A DNA stretch of 5,794 nt. It comes from an uncultured Leucothrix sp. Lineage in GTDB: Bacteria; Pseudomonadota; Gammaproteobacteria; Thiotrichales; Thiotrichaceae. The number at the start of each line of letters is the position of its first letter. Position 1 is the first letter of the stretch. The position numbers were made by a program, and so were the translations under genes. The stretch lies in the NCBI GenBank assembly GCA_938004025.1, contig CALKXC010000324.1, forward strand, positions 1-5,794. Reading direction: 5' to 3'. The notes beneath the pieces were generated by a model, which was given only the letters and a program-made list of their open reading frames with translations, was not told the DNA's origin and ran no database searches. This document shows positions 5,304 to 5,794 of this stretch, in pieces.

Positions 5304-5794
5304 GTGCCACATCGTACGTTTTTTTGGTTTATTTTGCCCTCTGCACTGGCCATGTTGCTATTCATCGCACTGCCAATCGTTTCTGTCACTGTGCAGTCAC
5401 TCTATCTTGAGCACGAACAAGTGCTAATCGAGGTTGAGAACTGTGGCCCGTTTAAGTGCGAAAAATCCGTTCAGGTTGATAATGCAGCCACAGAAGCGTT
5501 AAAAGAAGCAGAACCTTTAGGTCGCTTCGTAGGCTTAGATACGTATTTTGACCGTGGTCACCTTGCTTCAGAAGAAGTTAAAGCAATCTGGAATGAAACC
5601 CCAGACTTTGGATCCTTTCTAAGTGGTCTAATGAATCTGCCTTTTTATAAGGCCTTAGCGTTTACGTTGACCTATTTATTTGTGGTGACGCCTCTAGTGA
5701 TTGTGCTCGGTTTTGCGATCGCGCTCGCCGTTAATACACTTCACCCGATCATTAAAGGACCTGTGATATTTGCGTCCCTACTGCCAATGATCAT
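5304..5794 (+). CDS. Sugar ABC transporter permease, MalF-like (partial, 3' end outside window)
   Basis: The first 163 residues of an inner-membrane permease that pairs with the binding protein upstream. Transmembrane segment 1 covers about residues 6-30 (FFWFILPSALAMLLFIALP). A periplasmic loop of about 85 residues follows, with C47 and C52 in NCGPFKC. Segment 2 covers about 118-143 (YLFVVTPLVIVLGFAIALAV), and a third begins near 153. Start choice: the frame is open only from 5217 and holds no ATG before residue 17, which sits inside segment 1. GTG at 5304 gives PHRTFFWF after Met, as I recall from related permeases, and GGGGGA (5295-5300) precedes it as a ribosome site, somewhat close. The conserved EAA loop that docks the ATPase would lie beyond the edge. 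The first 160 bases after the binding-protein stop hold the two hairpins but no new promoter that I can support. Confidence 0.92.
   Translation, partial: MPHRTFFWFILPSALAMLLFIALPIVSVTVQSLYLEHEQVLIEVENCGPFKCEKSVQVDNAATEALKEAEPLGRFVGLDTYFDRGHLASEEVKAIWNETPDFGSFLSGLMNLPFYKALAFTLTYLFVVTPLVIVLGFAIALAVNTLHPIIKGPVIFASLLPMI

Noticed and set aside
5224..5427. 67-residue plus-strand open frame at the start of the permease region
   Set aside because: It is in a different frame from the permease, begins inside the hairpin at 5212-5237 and overlaps permease membrane segment 1; it has no ribosome site.

Overview
The window looks like chromosomal DNA of a free-living, probably marine gammaproteobacterium. 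This rests on moderate GC (mid-40s by eye), a long-form PhnA protein, a DnaQ/GIY-YIG fusion nuclease and an ABC sugar-uptake operon. I cannot name the genus. There are six protein-coding genes (two cut by the window edges), one probable toxin-gene remnant and several palindromic or hairpin elements. No rRNA, tRNA, CRISPR array or recognisable insertion sequence was seen, and no gap between genes exceeds 300 bases.

Left third, minus strand (1-2152). Reading from right to left: a 189-residue PhnA/YjdM-type protein (2152-1583); a FitA/VapB-like ribbon-helix-helix antitoxin (1453-1208); the probable decayed 5' end of its PIN-domain toxin (1223-1161); and a solitary AAA ATPase/DUF4143 protein (1131 to the left edge). 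The ATPase also carries winged-helix-like and PD-(D/E)XK-like regions. Its start codon and promoter lie inside a perfect 16-bp inverted repeat (1131-1169), so its mRNA is probably leaderless and self-regulated. It occupies the place where the antitoxin's partner toxin gene should be. This is the most accessory-looking part of the window.

Centre, plus strand (2306-3748). A 480-residue nuclease, divergent from phnA, joins a DEDDh 3'-5' exonuclease, a GIY-YIG nuclease and a UvrC-like four-cysteine cluster. It is likely a DNA-repair enzyme related to Cho and the UvrC N-terminal half, and it lacks the UvrB-binding and RNase H-like parts of UvrC.

Right third, plus strand (3749-5794). This is the start of a sugar ABC-transporter operon. 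A LacI-type operator and weak promoter are followed by a secreted family 1 solute-binding protein (3902-5143). Two intercistronic hairpins follow, then a MalF-like permease (from GTG at 5304, running off the right edge). The hairpins probably give high binding-protein and lower permease expression, as in other binding-protein-dependent operons. The remaining subunits (second permease, ATPase, LacI regulator) would lie beyond the window.
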